Shown: positions 1-7,465, counted from the stretch's first letter. The stretch: 15,299 nucleotides of DNA from JAPKZH01 sp964537875 (GCA_964537875.1 CAZIDN010000080.1:1-15299), one strand, 5' to 3'. Numbers and translations: made by a program. Notes: generated from the sequence alone by a model not told the origin.

Positions 1-76
1 CCCCCGATAAATCCTGTAATAAAACTACGTTATATCAAACTGGGAGGGGGCAAGGAAAAATAAAGCCGGTATCCTC

Positions 77-105
77 TTGACAAACGCCTGTCGCCGGATT
101 ATCTT
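77..105 (+). promoter_or_regulatory. Sigma70-type promoter of lexA
   Basis: A perfect -35 hexamer TTGACA (77-82) is followed, after a 17-bp spacer, by TATCTT (100-105), a fair -10 element. Transcription would start near 111-113, only about 10 bases before the ATG at 122, so the lexA message would have an almost absent leader. The TTG of the -35 box also opens the reading frame at 77, but it cannot be the translation start if this promoter is used. The duplicated 12-mer at 110-133 lies where a repressor would block the polymerase. Promoter assignment is by inspection only. Confidence 0.6.
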
Positions 106-109
106 ATAT

Positions 110-133
110 ATGGTGAACAAAATGGTGAACAAA
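110..133 (+). repeat. Perfect 12-bp tandem duplication over the lexA start (possible operator)
   Basis: The 12-mer ATGGTGAACAAA occurs twice head to tail (110-121 and 122-133). It gives two in-frame ATGs, each followed by the codons for V-N-K, and a direct repeat of GAAC with 8 bp between copies. It overlaps the predicted transcription start. Alphaproteobacterial LexA binds a direct repeat, GTTC-N7-GTTC, so a direct-repeat operator is conceivable, but the spacing here is one base longer and the role is inference. The first copy also supplies GGTGA (112-116), a weak Shine-Dalgarno match 5 bases before the second ATG. Confidence 0.5.
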
Positions 134-739
134 ATCCGGAAAGAGCTGACCCAGAGGCAGGAGAGGATCCTGCGTTCCATCGAGGCCTTCATCCTCGAGC
201 GCGGCTATGCGCCGACCGTCCGCCAGCTCGGCCGGCTGCTGGCCATTCCCAGCCCCTCGGCCGTCTTCAAGCACCTCATGAGCCTGGAGAAAAAGGGCTA
301 CCTGAGGCGGGAAAGGGGAGAGCTGCGCCTTTCCGGCTTTCCGGCCGCCCTGGAAAGCCAGGTCCGGGTGCCCCTGGCCGGCCTTGTCCCCGCCGGTTCC
401 CCGAAAGAGGCCTTTGATTTCTCGGGGGAGGCGATGGACATCCCCGACTGGATGGTGGGCCGCAAGCGCGGCAACATCTTCTGTATCCGCGTCGAAGGGA
501 AGAGCATGATCGACGCCTACATCGACGACGGCGACAACGTGTTAATGGAAAGGACGAACACGGCGAATTCAGGGGAGATGGTCGTCGCCCTTCTCGAGGA
601 CGGCTCAGTGACGTTGAAGCGGCTCCGGCGGGAGGACGGGAAGACATTCCTCGTGCCCGAGAACCCGGCCTATAAGCCGTTCGAGGTCGAGAACCTGAGG
701 GTTTTGGGCAGAGTCATCGGGGTGTTGCGGAAATACTAA
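122..739 (+). CDS. lexA: LexA-type SOS transcriptional repressor
   Basis: LexA represses DNA-damage genes and is inactivated by RecA-stimulated self-cleavage. From the ATG at 122 it is 205 residues, the usual LexA length. The N-terminus (about 8-70) is a winged helix like the LexA DNA-binding domain, with GYAPTVRQLG and SPSAVFKHLMSLEKKGYL. The C-terminal S24 peptidase domain shows the probable Ala91-Gly92 cleavage site in VPAGSP, the nucleophile Ser128 in VEGKSMID and the general-base Lys166 in VTLKRL, with GDNVLME and VALLEDG around them. It should therefore be cleavage-competent. Starts at 110 or 122 are both possible because the first codons are duplicated; 122 fits the promoter better. 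It precedes dinB and dnaE2 but is separated by 288 bp, so it may be transcribed independently. It could be a second, cassette-specific LexA rather than the global one. Confidence 0.93.
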   Translation: MVNKIRKELTQRQERILRSIEAFILERGYAPTVRQLGRLLAIPSPSAVFKHLMSLEKKGYLRRERGELRLSGFPAALESQVRVPLAGLVPAGSPKEAFDFSGEAMDIPDWMVGRKRGNIFCIRVEGKSMIDAYIDDGDNVLMERTNTANSGEMVVALLEDGSVTLKRLRREDGKTFLVPENPAYKPFEVENLRVLGRVIGVLRKY

Positions 740-740
740 G

Positions 741-782
741 CCCCTCTGTATCCCCCCTTGAAAAAGGGGAGGAGAAGAGGGG
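741..782 (+). terminator. Hairpin just after lexA (weak terminator candidate or repeat)
   Basis: Beginning 2 bases after the lexA stop, CCCCTCT (741-747) pairs with AGAGGGG (776-782). Inside it CCCCTT (754-759) pairs with AAGGGG (764-769) around a GAAA tetraloop. No T-run follows, so an intrinsic terminator is doubtful. The TCCCCCCTTGAAAAAGGGG type of sequence is also a familiar dispersed intergenic repeat in metagenome-derived genomes, as I recall. Confidence 0.35.
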
Positions 783-991
783 GTCGCCACGGCACTTCGT
801 GCCCGGCGATGACAGGCAACGGCTCGAGTAGGATGAGATTGCCGCGCCGCTCCGCTCCTCGCGATGACATGCGTGATCATCGGGAGATTCAAGAGGAAAC
901 GCGGCAATCTCGCCTTTGTCAATAATCGTTTTTAGATAGAGGCGCGGGATCGCCGGGGCTTTGCGTTCCTTGCGGTGATAAGCGGTGATAA
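782..991. repeat. Cluster of degenerate dispersed intergenic repeat units
   Basis: The 288-bp gap between lexA and dinB holds no credible gene. It contains three related units that each end in GCGATGACA or a variant: about 782-815 (with the small hairpin GGCAC-TTC-GTGCC), about 835-872 (CCGCTCCGCTCCTCGCGATG) and about 950-991 (TTTGCGTTCCTTGCGGTGAT). The 12-mer GAGATTGCCGCG (835-846) recurs exactly inverted as CGCGGCAATCTC (900-911) with a 53-base loop. The last unit ends in the tandem 10-mer described separately. This looks like short non-coding repeats that accumulated between lexA and the polymerase genes. Copy number elsewhere in the genome cannot be judged here. Confidence 0.5.
972..991 (+). 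repeat. Perfect 10-bp tandem repeat upstream of dinB
   Basis: GCGGTGATAA occurs twice head to tail (972-981, 982-991), ending 36 bases before the dinB ATG. It shares the core GGTGA with the tandem 12-mer at the lexA start, so both genes of the cassette have tandem GGTGA motifs in front of or over their starts. A regulatory role is only a suggestion; it may simply be the end of the neighbouring repeat unit. Confidence 0.4.
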
Positions 992-1027
992 AGAGAAGGC
1001 GGGTCTCTCGTCTCTTTTGAGGGCATC

Positions 1028-2401
1028 ATGTCGAACGCAACAACGGTCGAACGCGCCGCGGCGCCGGCCTTCGGGCCCGCCTGCCTGGACGCCACCCCTG
1101 CCGCTGCCCGGGCGTTCGCCCGAGCTTCAGCCGCGCAAACCGCCGCCCCCGTTGTTTCCCCGCCTTCCGCTCGACCGGCCCAGCGCCGGTTTCTCATCCA
1201 TATCGACATCGACGCCTTTTTTGCGGCCGTCGAAGTGCTCCTCAACCCGTCGCTCAAAGGCAAGCCGGTCATCGTCGGCGGGCTGCCCCACGAGCGCGGC
1301 GTCGCCTCGACCTGCTCCTACGAAGCCCGCAAATACGGCGTCCACTCGGGCATGAACCTCCGCAACGCCTACAAGCTCTGTCCCCAGGGCATTTTCGTCC
1401 GCGGCAGCTACCAGGTCTACCAGGCCTTCTCCGATAAATTCTTCAGCATCCTCCACGAGTACACGCCCGATGTCGAGGACGCCTCGCTCGACGAAGCCTA
1501 CCTCGACCTGACCCGCTGCCGCCATCTCTATCCCTCGTTTTCCGGCACGGCCCGCCGGATCAAGGAGCGCGTGGAGAGGGAGACCGGCCTCAAAGTTTCG
1601 GTGGGCGTCGGCCCGAACAAGATCCTGGCCAAGCTCGCCACCAAGCGGGCCAAGCCGGCCGGCTTTTTCGAGGTCGAGCCGGGCAGGGAAGAGGAATTCC
1701 TGCGCGACCTCGGGATCGAATCGCTCCCCGGGATCGGTCCGAAGTCCCAGGTCATCCTGCGCATGCTCAACATCCAGAAGATCGGCGACCTGTGGGGGCT
1801 TCCGCGCACGACCCTTCATTCGATTTTCGGCCTGGGCGGCGACGACATCTACCTCCAGTCGCGGGGGATCGACAGCCGGCCCGTCGTCACGTCCGCCATC
1901 CCCAAATCCGTGTCGCGCGAGACCACGTTTCTCGAAGACCTCTGGGACAGGCGTCTGCTGCTCGCCCACCTGGCCTACCTCTGCGATCGCCTCACCCTCG
2001 CCCTGCGGCAGGGCCATTATTACGCCCATATCATCGAGGTCAAGGCGCGCTATTCCGACTTCAAGACCGAAGGCCGGCGCCGCCTCCTGATCACGCCCCG
2101 CCAGGAGATGGGAGACGTCTATAAAATCGCCGAGGAGCTTTTCCTGGAGCTTTACTCCGGCTCGCGCCTCTCCCTGCGCCTGGTCGGCGTGAAGGCTTCG
2201 GACCTGGTGCGGGCCCGGCCGCTTTCGCTCTTCGAGCCGTACTCCGACCGCCAGGAGCGGTTGGGCGCGGCCGTGGACCAGGTCCGCGAGAAATACGGGT
2301 TCGGCTCGGTGCTCACCATGCGCGAGAAGATGCTCGAAGCGATCTACCAATTCGAGAGGAAGCGCGGCTTTGTCCTGAAGACCGCCTCTCTGACAAGGTA
2401 A
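1028..2401 (+). CDS. dinB: Y-family translesion DNA polymerase, DinB/Pol IV type, with N-terminal extension
   Basis: A low-fidelity polymerase that copies past damaged bases. The palm begins with IHIDIDAFFAAVE (catalytic Asp60; steric-gate aromatic Phe65) and continues to SLDEAYLD (Asp155-Glu156), so all three metal-binding acids are present; ImuB proteins lack these. VSVGVGPNKILAKLATKRAKP and the helix-hairpin-helix LPGIGPKS follow, then the little finger (about 310-395). PLSLF (398-402) resembles the beta-clamp-binding motif. The protein has 457 residues, about 100 more than E. coli DinB: some 54 precede the palm and are rich in Ala and Pro with no predicted fold, and about 55 follow the clamp motif. 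The start at 1028 has GAGGG (1019-1023) 4 bases upstream, and no better internal ATG precedes the palm. It is 9 bp from dnaE2 and surely co-transcribed with it. Confidence 0.93.
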   Translation: MSNATTVERAAAPAFGPACLDATPAAARAFARASAAQTAAPVVSPPSARPAQRRFLIHIDIDAFFAAVEVLLNPSLKGKPVIVGGLPHERGVASTCSYEARKYGVHSGMNLRNAYKLCPQGIFVRGSYQVYQAFSDKFFSILHEYTPDVEDASLDEAYLDLTRCRHLYPSFSGTARRIKERVERETGLKVSVGVGPNKILAKLATKRAKPAGFFEVEPGREEEFLRDLGIESLPGIGPKSQVILRMLNIQKIGDLWGLPRTTLHSIFGLGGDDIYLQSRGIDSRPVVTSAIPKSVSRETTFLEDLWDRRLLLAHLAYLCDRLTLALRQGHYYAHIIEVKARYSDFKTEGRRRLLITPRQEMGDVYKIAEELFLELYSGSRLSLRLVGVKASDLVRARPLSLFEPYSDRQERLGAAVDQVREKYGFGSVLTMREKMLEAIYQFERKRGFVLKTASLTR

Positions 2402-2410
2402 GGAGAGACG

Positions 2411-5218
2411 ATGTTCATTCCGCTCCGCGTCCATTCCGTTTACAGCAAAGGGAAGGGCGGGGCGACCCTCGAAGAGCTGGCCTGGTGGGCGGCCCAGAAA
2501 AAAATCCCGGCCGTCGCCCTCTCCGACATCGAAAACCTCTACGGCTGGGCCAAGTGGAAGCGGGCGGCCAAGGCGGCGGGTTTCAGCGCCCTTTTCGGTT
2601 GCGAGATCGAGGTCGGGGAGGAGAGGTTCCTCTTTCTCGTCAGAAACCGGGATGGCTACGGAAACCTGATGGAGATCTTCAACCGCCGGGAGATCAAGGA
2701 TGCGAGCGGCCTCGTGACGATCCACATCCCGCAGCCCAAGGAAGCGAAGGATGCATTGCCGTCCGGTTGTTCCGCGGGCGACTTGTACATCGGCGCTGAC
2801 TTCTTCAACTTCCGCCGGGCCCGGGCGCTGGCCGAAACCCGCGGTCTCCCGCTCGTCTGGGTCAACCCTCTCAAGTTCATCCGCTGCCCTGAACGGCTAG
2901 TCCTCCTCCACGCCTTCGAGAAAAAAATTCCCTACCCGCCCGAGTGGGATACCCTCGGCAAAAAAATAAAGCTTTTCGGGCCGGACCAGGAAGTGATGGC
3001 GCTCAAAAAATTCGGCGCGGACGTCACCGACGCCTTCCGCCGGACATTCGAGATCGCCGAGGAATGCGACTTCTCTTTCGCCCAGATCGTCCCGGCTCTC
3101 CCCGCCGACCTCTTTCCCGTCACCCTCCGCGACGAGGTGATGGCCCGTCTCCGCACCCATAAAAACCTCGGCTGGGACGAGCGGCAGCGGGCCAAGCGCG
3201 AACTCGCCGTCATCGAGAATTCGGGCTTCGCCCCGTATTTCCTCATCGTTCACGACGTCATCGAGTTCGCCCGCCGCAACGGCATCCTCCACAACCTCAA
3301 GGGTTCGGGCGCCTCCTCGTACCTCACCTACCTGCTCGGGATCTCTCATATCAACCCCGTCGAGTTCGACCTCTACTTCGAGCGGTTCCTGAACAGCGGC
3401 CGCGATGACCCGCCCGACATCGACCTGGATTTCGACTCGCGCCGGCGCGACAAGGTCCTGGCCTACGTCCTGGAGAAATACGGGCAGGGGAGGACGGGCG
3501 CGGCCTTCGTCTGCAGCCTGAAGAATTTCCGCGCCCGCTCGGCGCTCTACGAGACGGCCCGGGCGTTCGGTCTCCCGCCCGAGGAATCGCGCTCGTTGAG
3601 TAAGCGGGCGCCCTATTTCGCCGAGCCCGATTATCTGAAGCGGGCCAAACCGATCCCCGGCTACCTCGACATCTGGAAGCTGGCTTCGGAGCTCACGTCG
3701 GTGTACAGCGAGATCTCGCTCCACGTCGGCGGCATCATCCTCACGCCGGCGCCCGCCGACCGCTACCTGCCGCTCGAAAAATCGGCCAAGGGCTTCATCA
3801 TGTCCCACTACGACCGGGACGCGGTCGAGGACCTGAAACTCATCAAGCTCGATTTGCTTTCTGTGCGGGGGTTGGCGGCCATTTCGGCCACAAAGGTCGG
3901 GCTCGGCCTGAAGACGATCCCGCCGGAGGACGCCAAGACCTTCGGGCTGCTCAAGGGCGCCAAGACCATCGGCTGTTTCCAGGTCGAAAGCCCGGCCATG
4001 ATGAACCTGCTGCGCCGTATGAAGCCGGAAGATATTTACGAGCTGACCCAGGCGCTGGCCCTCATCCGTCCCGGCCCGACCGAAAGCGGAATGAAGGAGG
4101 GGCTGCTGCGGAGCCGAGAGGGGAGGGGCACGTTCCGCGACCCGTTCCTCGAGAAGATCCTGCCCGAGACCGATGGGCTTCTGCTCTACGAAGAGCAGGT
4201 GATGCAGATCGCGGAGCGGGTGGCGGGCATGCCGCCCGAGGAAGGCGATTTGCTCCGGCGCAGCTTGAAGGCCAAGGGCGAGTCGCCGCTGGCCATCCTG
4301 CGATCGCGGTTTTTCAAGGAGGCCAAGGACCGGGGGTACACGGCCGGCGAGGTCGAAAAGCTGTGGCAGACCATGGAGAAATTCTCGTCCTATTCCTTCA
4401 ACAAAGCCCACAGCGCATCCTATGCCGCCATGGCCTACCAGGCCGTTTACTTGAAGGCACACCACACCGTGCCTTATCTTGCGGCCGTGCTCAACGCCGG
4501 CGGCGGCTACTACATGCTGTCGGAGTACATCGAGGAGGCCAAACGGCTCGGGATCAAGATTTTTGGGCCGGACGCGAACCGAAGCGGATACGAGTTCCAG
4601 GTCGAGGGCGGCGACATCCGGGTCGGGTTCACGTCTATCAAAAGCCTGCCGCAGCGGACGGCCGAGAAGATCATCGAGGAACGGAAAGCGGCCGGCGATT
4701 ACCTCTCGATCGAGGACTTTCTGGCGCGCGTCCATGTCTCGAAGTCCGAGCTCTTCACCCTGATCAAGGCCGGCGTCTTCGATTCGCTCGAGTCGCAGCG
4801 GACGCGGCAGATCCTGCGCTACTTCCAGGGGATCGATGCCGTGGAGGTCGCGGCGGACCTCGACTCGCGCGAGAAGGCCAAAATGCTTCTGGAGTCGCTC
4901 GGCTTCAGCCCCGTCGGCGATCCGCTCGCGCTCTACGAGGGGAAGAGGCCGGAACTGCGGATCGGGGACCTGCGGAAGTACGCCGGGCAGCAGGTCGAGC
5001 TTGTGGTGAGGGTCGTGGATGCACGCGGGAAAGAGGTCAACGGCGGCCGGAAATATTTCTACCTATTCGAGGACGAGACGGGCCTACTTGAAGGCATTGG
5101 CGACAGGAAGTGCTTGACGCTCGGCGAGCCGCCCATCTGCTGCCTGCGGGGCGAGGTGAGGGCCGACGGGAACGGCATTATGAAGATCTTCGACTGCAGC
5201 TTCATGAGGTCGTTTTAA
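2411..5218 (+). CDS. dnaE2: Error-prone DNA polymerase III alpha subunit, DnaE2/ImuC type
   Basis: A C-family polymerase acting as the extender in damage-induced mutagenesis. At 935 residues it is shorter than typical DnaE2 (about 1,050) and much shorter than replicative DnaE (about 1,160). Order of domains: a PHP domain (1-about 240), the palm with GSGASSYLTYLLG (298-310), PPDIDLDF (catalytic Asp336 and Asp338) and IKLDLL (Asp481), then FQVESPAMM, LIRPGPTESGM, LLYEEQVMQIA and FNKAHSASYA, helix-hairpin-helix (about 735-800), and an OB fold (about 850-930) where the protein ends. The PHP metal site is degenerate (Arg6 for the first His of HxH; SDIENLYG where active enzymes have TDHxxLYG), so it probably cannot proofread. 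No tau-binding tail and no clear QxxLF clamp motif are visible. A strong AGGAGAG (2401-2407) overlaps the dinB stop and fixes the start. Confidence 0.92.
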   Translation: MFIPLRVHSVYSKGKGGATLEELAWWAAQKKIPAVALSDIENLYGWAKWKRAAKAAGFSALFGCEIEVGEERFLFLVRNRDGYGNLMEIFNRREIKDASGLVTIHIPQPKEAKDALPSGCSAGDLYIGADFFNFRRARALAETRGLPLVWVNPLKFIRCPERLVLLHAFEKKIPYPPEWDTLGKKIKLFGPDQEVMALKKFGADVTDAFRRTFEIAEECDFSFAQIVPALPADLFPVTLRDEVMARLRTHKNLGWDERQRAKRELAVIENSGFAPYFLIVHDVIEFARRNGILHNLKGSGASSYLTYLLGISHINPVEFDLYFERFLNSGRDDPPDIDLDFDSRRRDKVLAYVLEKYGQGRTGAAFVCSLKNFRARSALYETARAFGLPPEESRSLSKRAPYFAEPDYLKRAKPIPGYLDIWKLASELTSVYSEISLHVGGIILTPAPADRYLPLEKSAKGFIMSHYDRDAVEDLKLIKLDLLSVRGLAAISATKVGLGLKTIPPEDAKTFGLLKGAKTIGCFQVESPAMMNLLRRMKPEDIYELTQALALIRPGPTESGMKEGLLRSREGRGTFRDPFLEKILPETDGLLLYEEQVMQIAERVAGMPPEEGDLLRRSLKAKGESPLAILRSRFFKEAKDRGYTAGEVEKLWQTMEKFSSYSFNKAHSASYAAMAYQAVYLKAHHTVPYLAAVLNAGGGYYMLSEYIEEAKRLGIKIFGPDANRSGYEFQVEGGDIRVGFTSIKSLPQRTAEKIIEERKAAGDYLSIEDFLARVHVSKSELFTLIKAGVFDSLESQRTRQILRYFQGIDAVEVAADLDSREKAKMLLESLGFSPVGDPLALYEGKRPELRIGDLRKYAGQQVELVVRVVDARGKEVNGGRKYFYLFEDETGLLEGIGDRKCLTLGEPPICCLRGEVRADGNGIMKIFDCSFMRSF

Positions 5219-5251
5219 CCGCTTTCTCACCCTGTCTTACAAGCAGTTGAT

Positions 5252-5290
5252 AAAATTCGGGGACACACACGGTGTGTGTCCCCGAATTTT
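5252..5290. terminator. Perfect 18-bp-stem palindrome between convergent genes (bidirectional terminator; repeat copy 1)
   Basis: AAAATTCGGGGACACACA (5252-5269), the loop CGG (5270-5272) and the exact complement (5273-5290) form a perfect 18-bp hairpin. Both strands end the stem in TTTT, so it can terminate dnaE2 from the left and the PD40 gene from the right. The 27 bases 5261-5287 recur exactly at 10778-10804, so this is also one copy of a dispersed palindromic repeat. Such GGGGACA-type palindromes are reminiscent of REP-like elements mobilised by Y1 transposases; no transposase gene is present here. Confidence 0.75.
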
Positions 5291-5371
5291 CTATCATTCA
5301 AGCGGCCGATAAGATCGAGCTGATAAAGGAATCCAGGGATGCAAGCTCGCCATCTACCTTAAGTATAAAAG

Positions 5372-7465
5372 TTATTTTTGCCGTTTTTCCGGAGGCAGGA
5401 AATTCTCCAGGGCCCAGAGCGCGGATTCGGATTTGCCAGTCGTAAATGCGACTTGGCGGCCGTCGGGGTGGATCCGATATCCCCCTCCTTCCAGTTTCTG
5501 GAGGTTGCGTCCGTCCGGAGATATGCGCCAGTATTCGATCTTGGACGGCGTTTTAGGTTCAGTTGAGGAAATCAATTTCGCGAACCTGAGGAAACGACCG
5601 TCGGGTGTCCATTGAATCGGCCAGAAACGCTGCTCATTGTCCCGAGCGCGGAGGATCTCCCGAACCTCCCCGCCGGCCGATGGAACCATGTTCAGCTTAT
5701 ACGGCTTCATTGTTTCATCCGCAGACGTGAACGCCAGCCACTTCCCGTCGGGCGAAAGGGCGATGATAGGAATGCCGACCGGGCCCGTCATGTTGGCGAG
5801 CTCCACATCCCGGCCTGTGTCCAGGTCGCGCCGGAGAATGTGCGTGGGATTGCCCTGCGTATAGAAGATGCTTTTTGCGTCGGGAGACCACACGGCATGA
5901 AGAGTGTATTGATACGGAGGAATGATCACCAAAGGAGTCGTAGCGCCGTTTTGGACATCCACTCTGTAAATCCCTTTTTCTTGGCCGCGCGTCCCGATAA
6001 CCAGGACGGACCGGCCGTCCGGCGCCCAACGCGGCCCGTCGTTAAAGTCGATCGTATCCAAACCCGGAATGATTTGACGTTCCTCACCGGCTCCGACATC
6101 GAAGATCGAAATCACGGCCGTCGGAGAATAGCCCGCCTCTCCGCCGGGGACCGTTCGATATGCCAGACGCGTACCGTCGGGGGACCAGTCTGGTGAAGCG
6201 TTGGCTCCCGACCAGCGCGCCTTCACCGCGGCCGGCGTGCCTTGGATCTTGCCGGTGTCGGGATCGATCGATGCCACGTAAACATCCGACAGACGCTGAA
6301 CCAGAGCGTAGTAAAGGACCCCATTCGGGGTCAACCGCACGGGAGTGGCCTTGTTGAAATCCGATTTGATCAACTCCGGAAGGCCCTGCGCCCGTCCCTC
6401 GGACACCGCCACGCACCAGACCCCGTACGTCCCGGTCCTGTCGCTGGCGAAGAGCACTCTTCCTCCATCCGGCGCCCAGCCGAGCAGATAATCGTCGGCG
6501 GCATGTGTTACGAGAGGACCGATTTCGCCGCCGTCCATCTTCACGATAAAGACATCGCGCTTCGACGATTTTGGCTCCGGGGCCATCGAGCAGGCGATGA
6601 ATCGGCCGTCCGGGGATAAATCCATCTCCGGATCATGGGCCTGAACTTCTTTGATCAATCGGATCGTTCCGTCGGTTGCCGAAATTAGGGCGATCTGAGA
6701 CGGGCCCTCTTTCCGCATGACCAAGATGAGGATTTGTTTTCCGTCCGGCGTCCACTCGTGGGGCCGGAGCCAAGCGGATTGCTCATTCCGGTAAAGAACG
6801 CGGGCATTCGAGCCGTCGAAGCCCATGATCCGGAGTTCGGGGACGCGATTCTGATTCTGCCAGCCATAGGCGATGTGCTTATCGTCCGGGGAAAAAGCGC
6901 TGCATTCGCCGAACTCCGGGGATTTCGTCCATGGCCCTTTGTTTGTGAGACGACGGCTCTGGGTCGTCATGAGATCGGCCACGGCTATATCGCCGGTATC
7001 CCAATCTGTGTAAACCAAGTATCGCCCGTCCGATGATAGGGCGTTCCCCCATTCGGGCCAGAATTCTTCAGAGATCCGCCTGATGCGCAATTCTCGGCCG
7101 CCCTTTTCGCCGGCTGTCTGGGTTTTTGCCAGCAGGGCCAGCTTTTCTTTGGCCGCTTTCACGGCTTCGCCCTGTTCCGGGTATTGGTCAATCACCCTCT
7201 GGTAGGCCTCCTGGGCCTGCTTCAGGCCCAATTTTTCATAACAGAGGCCGAGATGGAGTTGGGCCTTGGCCGCCACCCCTCGATTCTCGGGAAACTCCTT
7301 TAATATTCTCAAATAGAGGTCAATGGCCTTCTGCAAATCCCCGCCGACTTCTTCCTGATATAAACCGGCTTGATAAAGCTGATCGGCGCTCTGCTGGCCG
7401 GCCCCTGAGAGTGCCCAAATCAATAGGAACGTCAAAAAGCAAGATATAAAATATTTTGGTTTCAT
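5372..7465 (-). CDS. Secreted TPR and PD40 (TolB-like) beta-propeller protein
   Basis: A 697-residue exported protein with no recognised enzyme motif. It starts with a signal peptide (KPKY, then hydrophobic 6-20, probable cleavage after SGAG near 23). Next come two to three TPR-like helical hairpins (about 27-112, ADQLYQAGLYQ, AKAQLHLGLCYEKLG, AQEAYQRVIDQYP), and from about 130 to the end roughly twelve propeller blades marked by WTPDG, FSPDD, LSPDG, WAPDG and WSPDG. It ends in WALENFLP, typical of this family in Acidobacteriota-like genomes. TPR plus propeller suggests periplasmic or surface protein interaction; the ligand is unknown. The ATG at 7465 is preferred over the one at 7522 because AGGAGG lies 8 bases upstream and the signal peptide then begins the protein. 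It lies 110 bp downstream of the response regulator on the same strand, behind an 11-bp tandem repeat. Confidence 0.85.
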   Translation of the reverse strand: MKPKYFISCFLTFLLIWALSGAGQQSADQLYQAGLYQEEVGGDLQKAIDLYLRILKEFPENRGVAAKAQLHLGLCYEKLGLKQAQEAYQRVIDQYPEQGEAVKAAKEKLALLAKTQTAGEKGGRELRIRRISEEFWPEWGNALSSDGRYLVYTDWDTGDIAVADLMTTQSRRLTNKGPWTKSPEFGECSAFSPDDKHIAYGWQNQNRVPELRIMGFDGSNARVLYRNEQSAWLRPHEWTPDGKQILILVMRKEGPSQIALISATDGTIRLIKEVQAHDPEMDLSPDGRFIACSMAPEPKSSKRDVFIVKMDGGEIGPLVTHAADDYLLGWAPDGGRVLFASDRTGTYGVWCVAVSEGRAQGLPELIKSDFNKATPVRLTPNGVLYYALVQRLSDVYVASIDPDTGKIQGTPAAVKARWSGANASPDWSPDGTRLAYRTVPGGEAGYSPTAVISIFDVGAGEERQIIPGLDTIDFNDGPRWAPDGRSVLVIGTRGQEKGIYRVDVQNGATTPLVIIPPYQYTLHAVWSPDAKSIFYTQGNPTHILRRDLDTGRDVELANMTGPVGIPIIALSPDGKWLAFTSADETMKPYKLNMVPSAGGEVREILRARDNEQRFWPIQWTPDGRFLRFAKLISSTEPKTPSKIEYWRISPDGRNLQKLEGGGYRIHPDGRQVAFTTGKSESALWALENFLPPEKRQK

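Noticed and set aside
77..121. TTG at 77 or ATG at 110 as the lexA start
   Set aside because: The TTG belongs to a perfect TTGACA -35 box, and the ATG at 110 lies before the predicted transcription start. The ATG at 110 remains an alternative if the promoter is misread.
741..1027. CRISPR array or tRNA in the repeat-rich lexA-dinB gap
   Set aside because: The repeated units are irregular, degenerate and unevenly spaced with no unique spacers, and no cloverleaf or T-loop sequence is present.
1127..2725. Open frame of 532 codons antisense to dinB
   Set aside because: Antisense frames stay open in GC-rich genes with G/C third positions. The translation has no family resemblance and dinB plus dnaE2 are certain on the other strand.
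2897..4735. Open frame of 612 codons antisense to dnaE2
   Set aside because: Same cause; it is the complement of conserved polymerase motifs and has no domain of its own.
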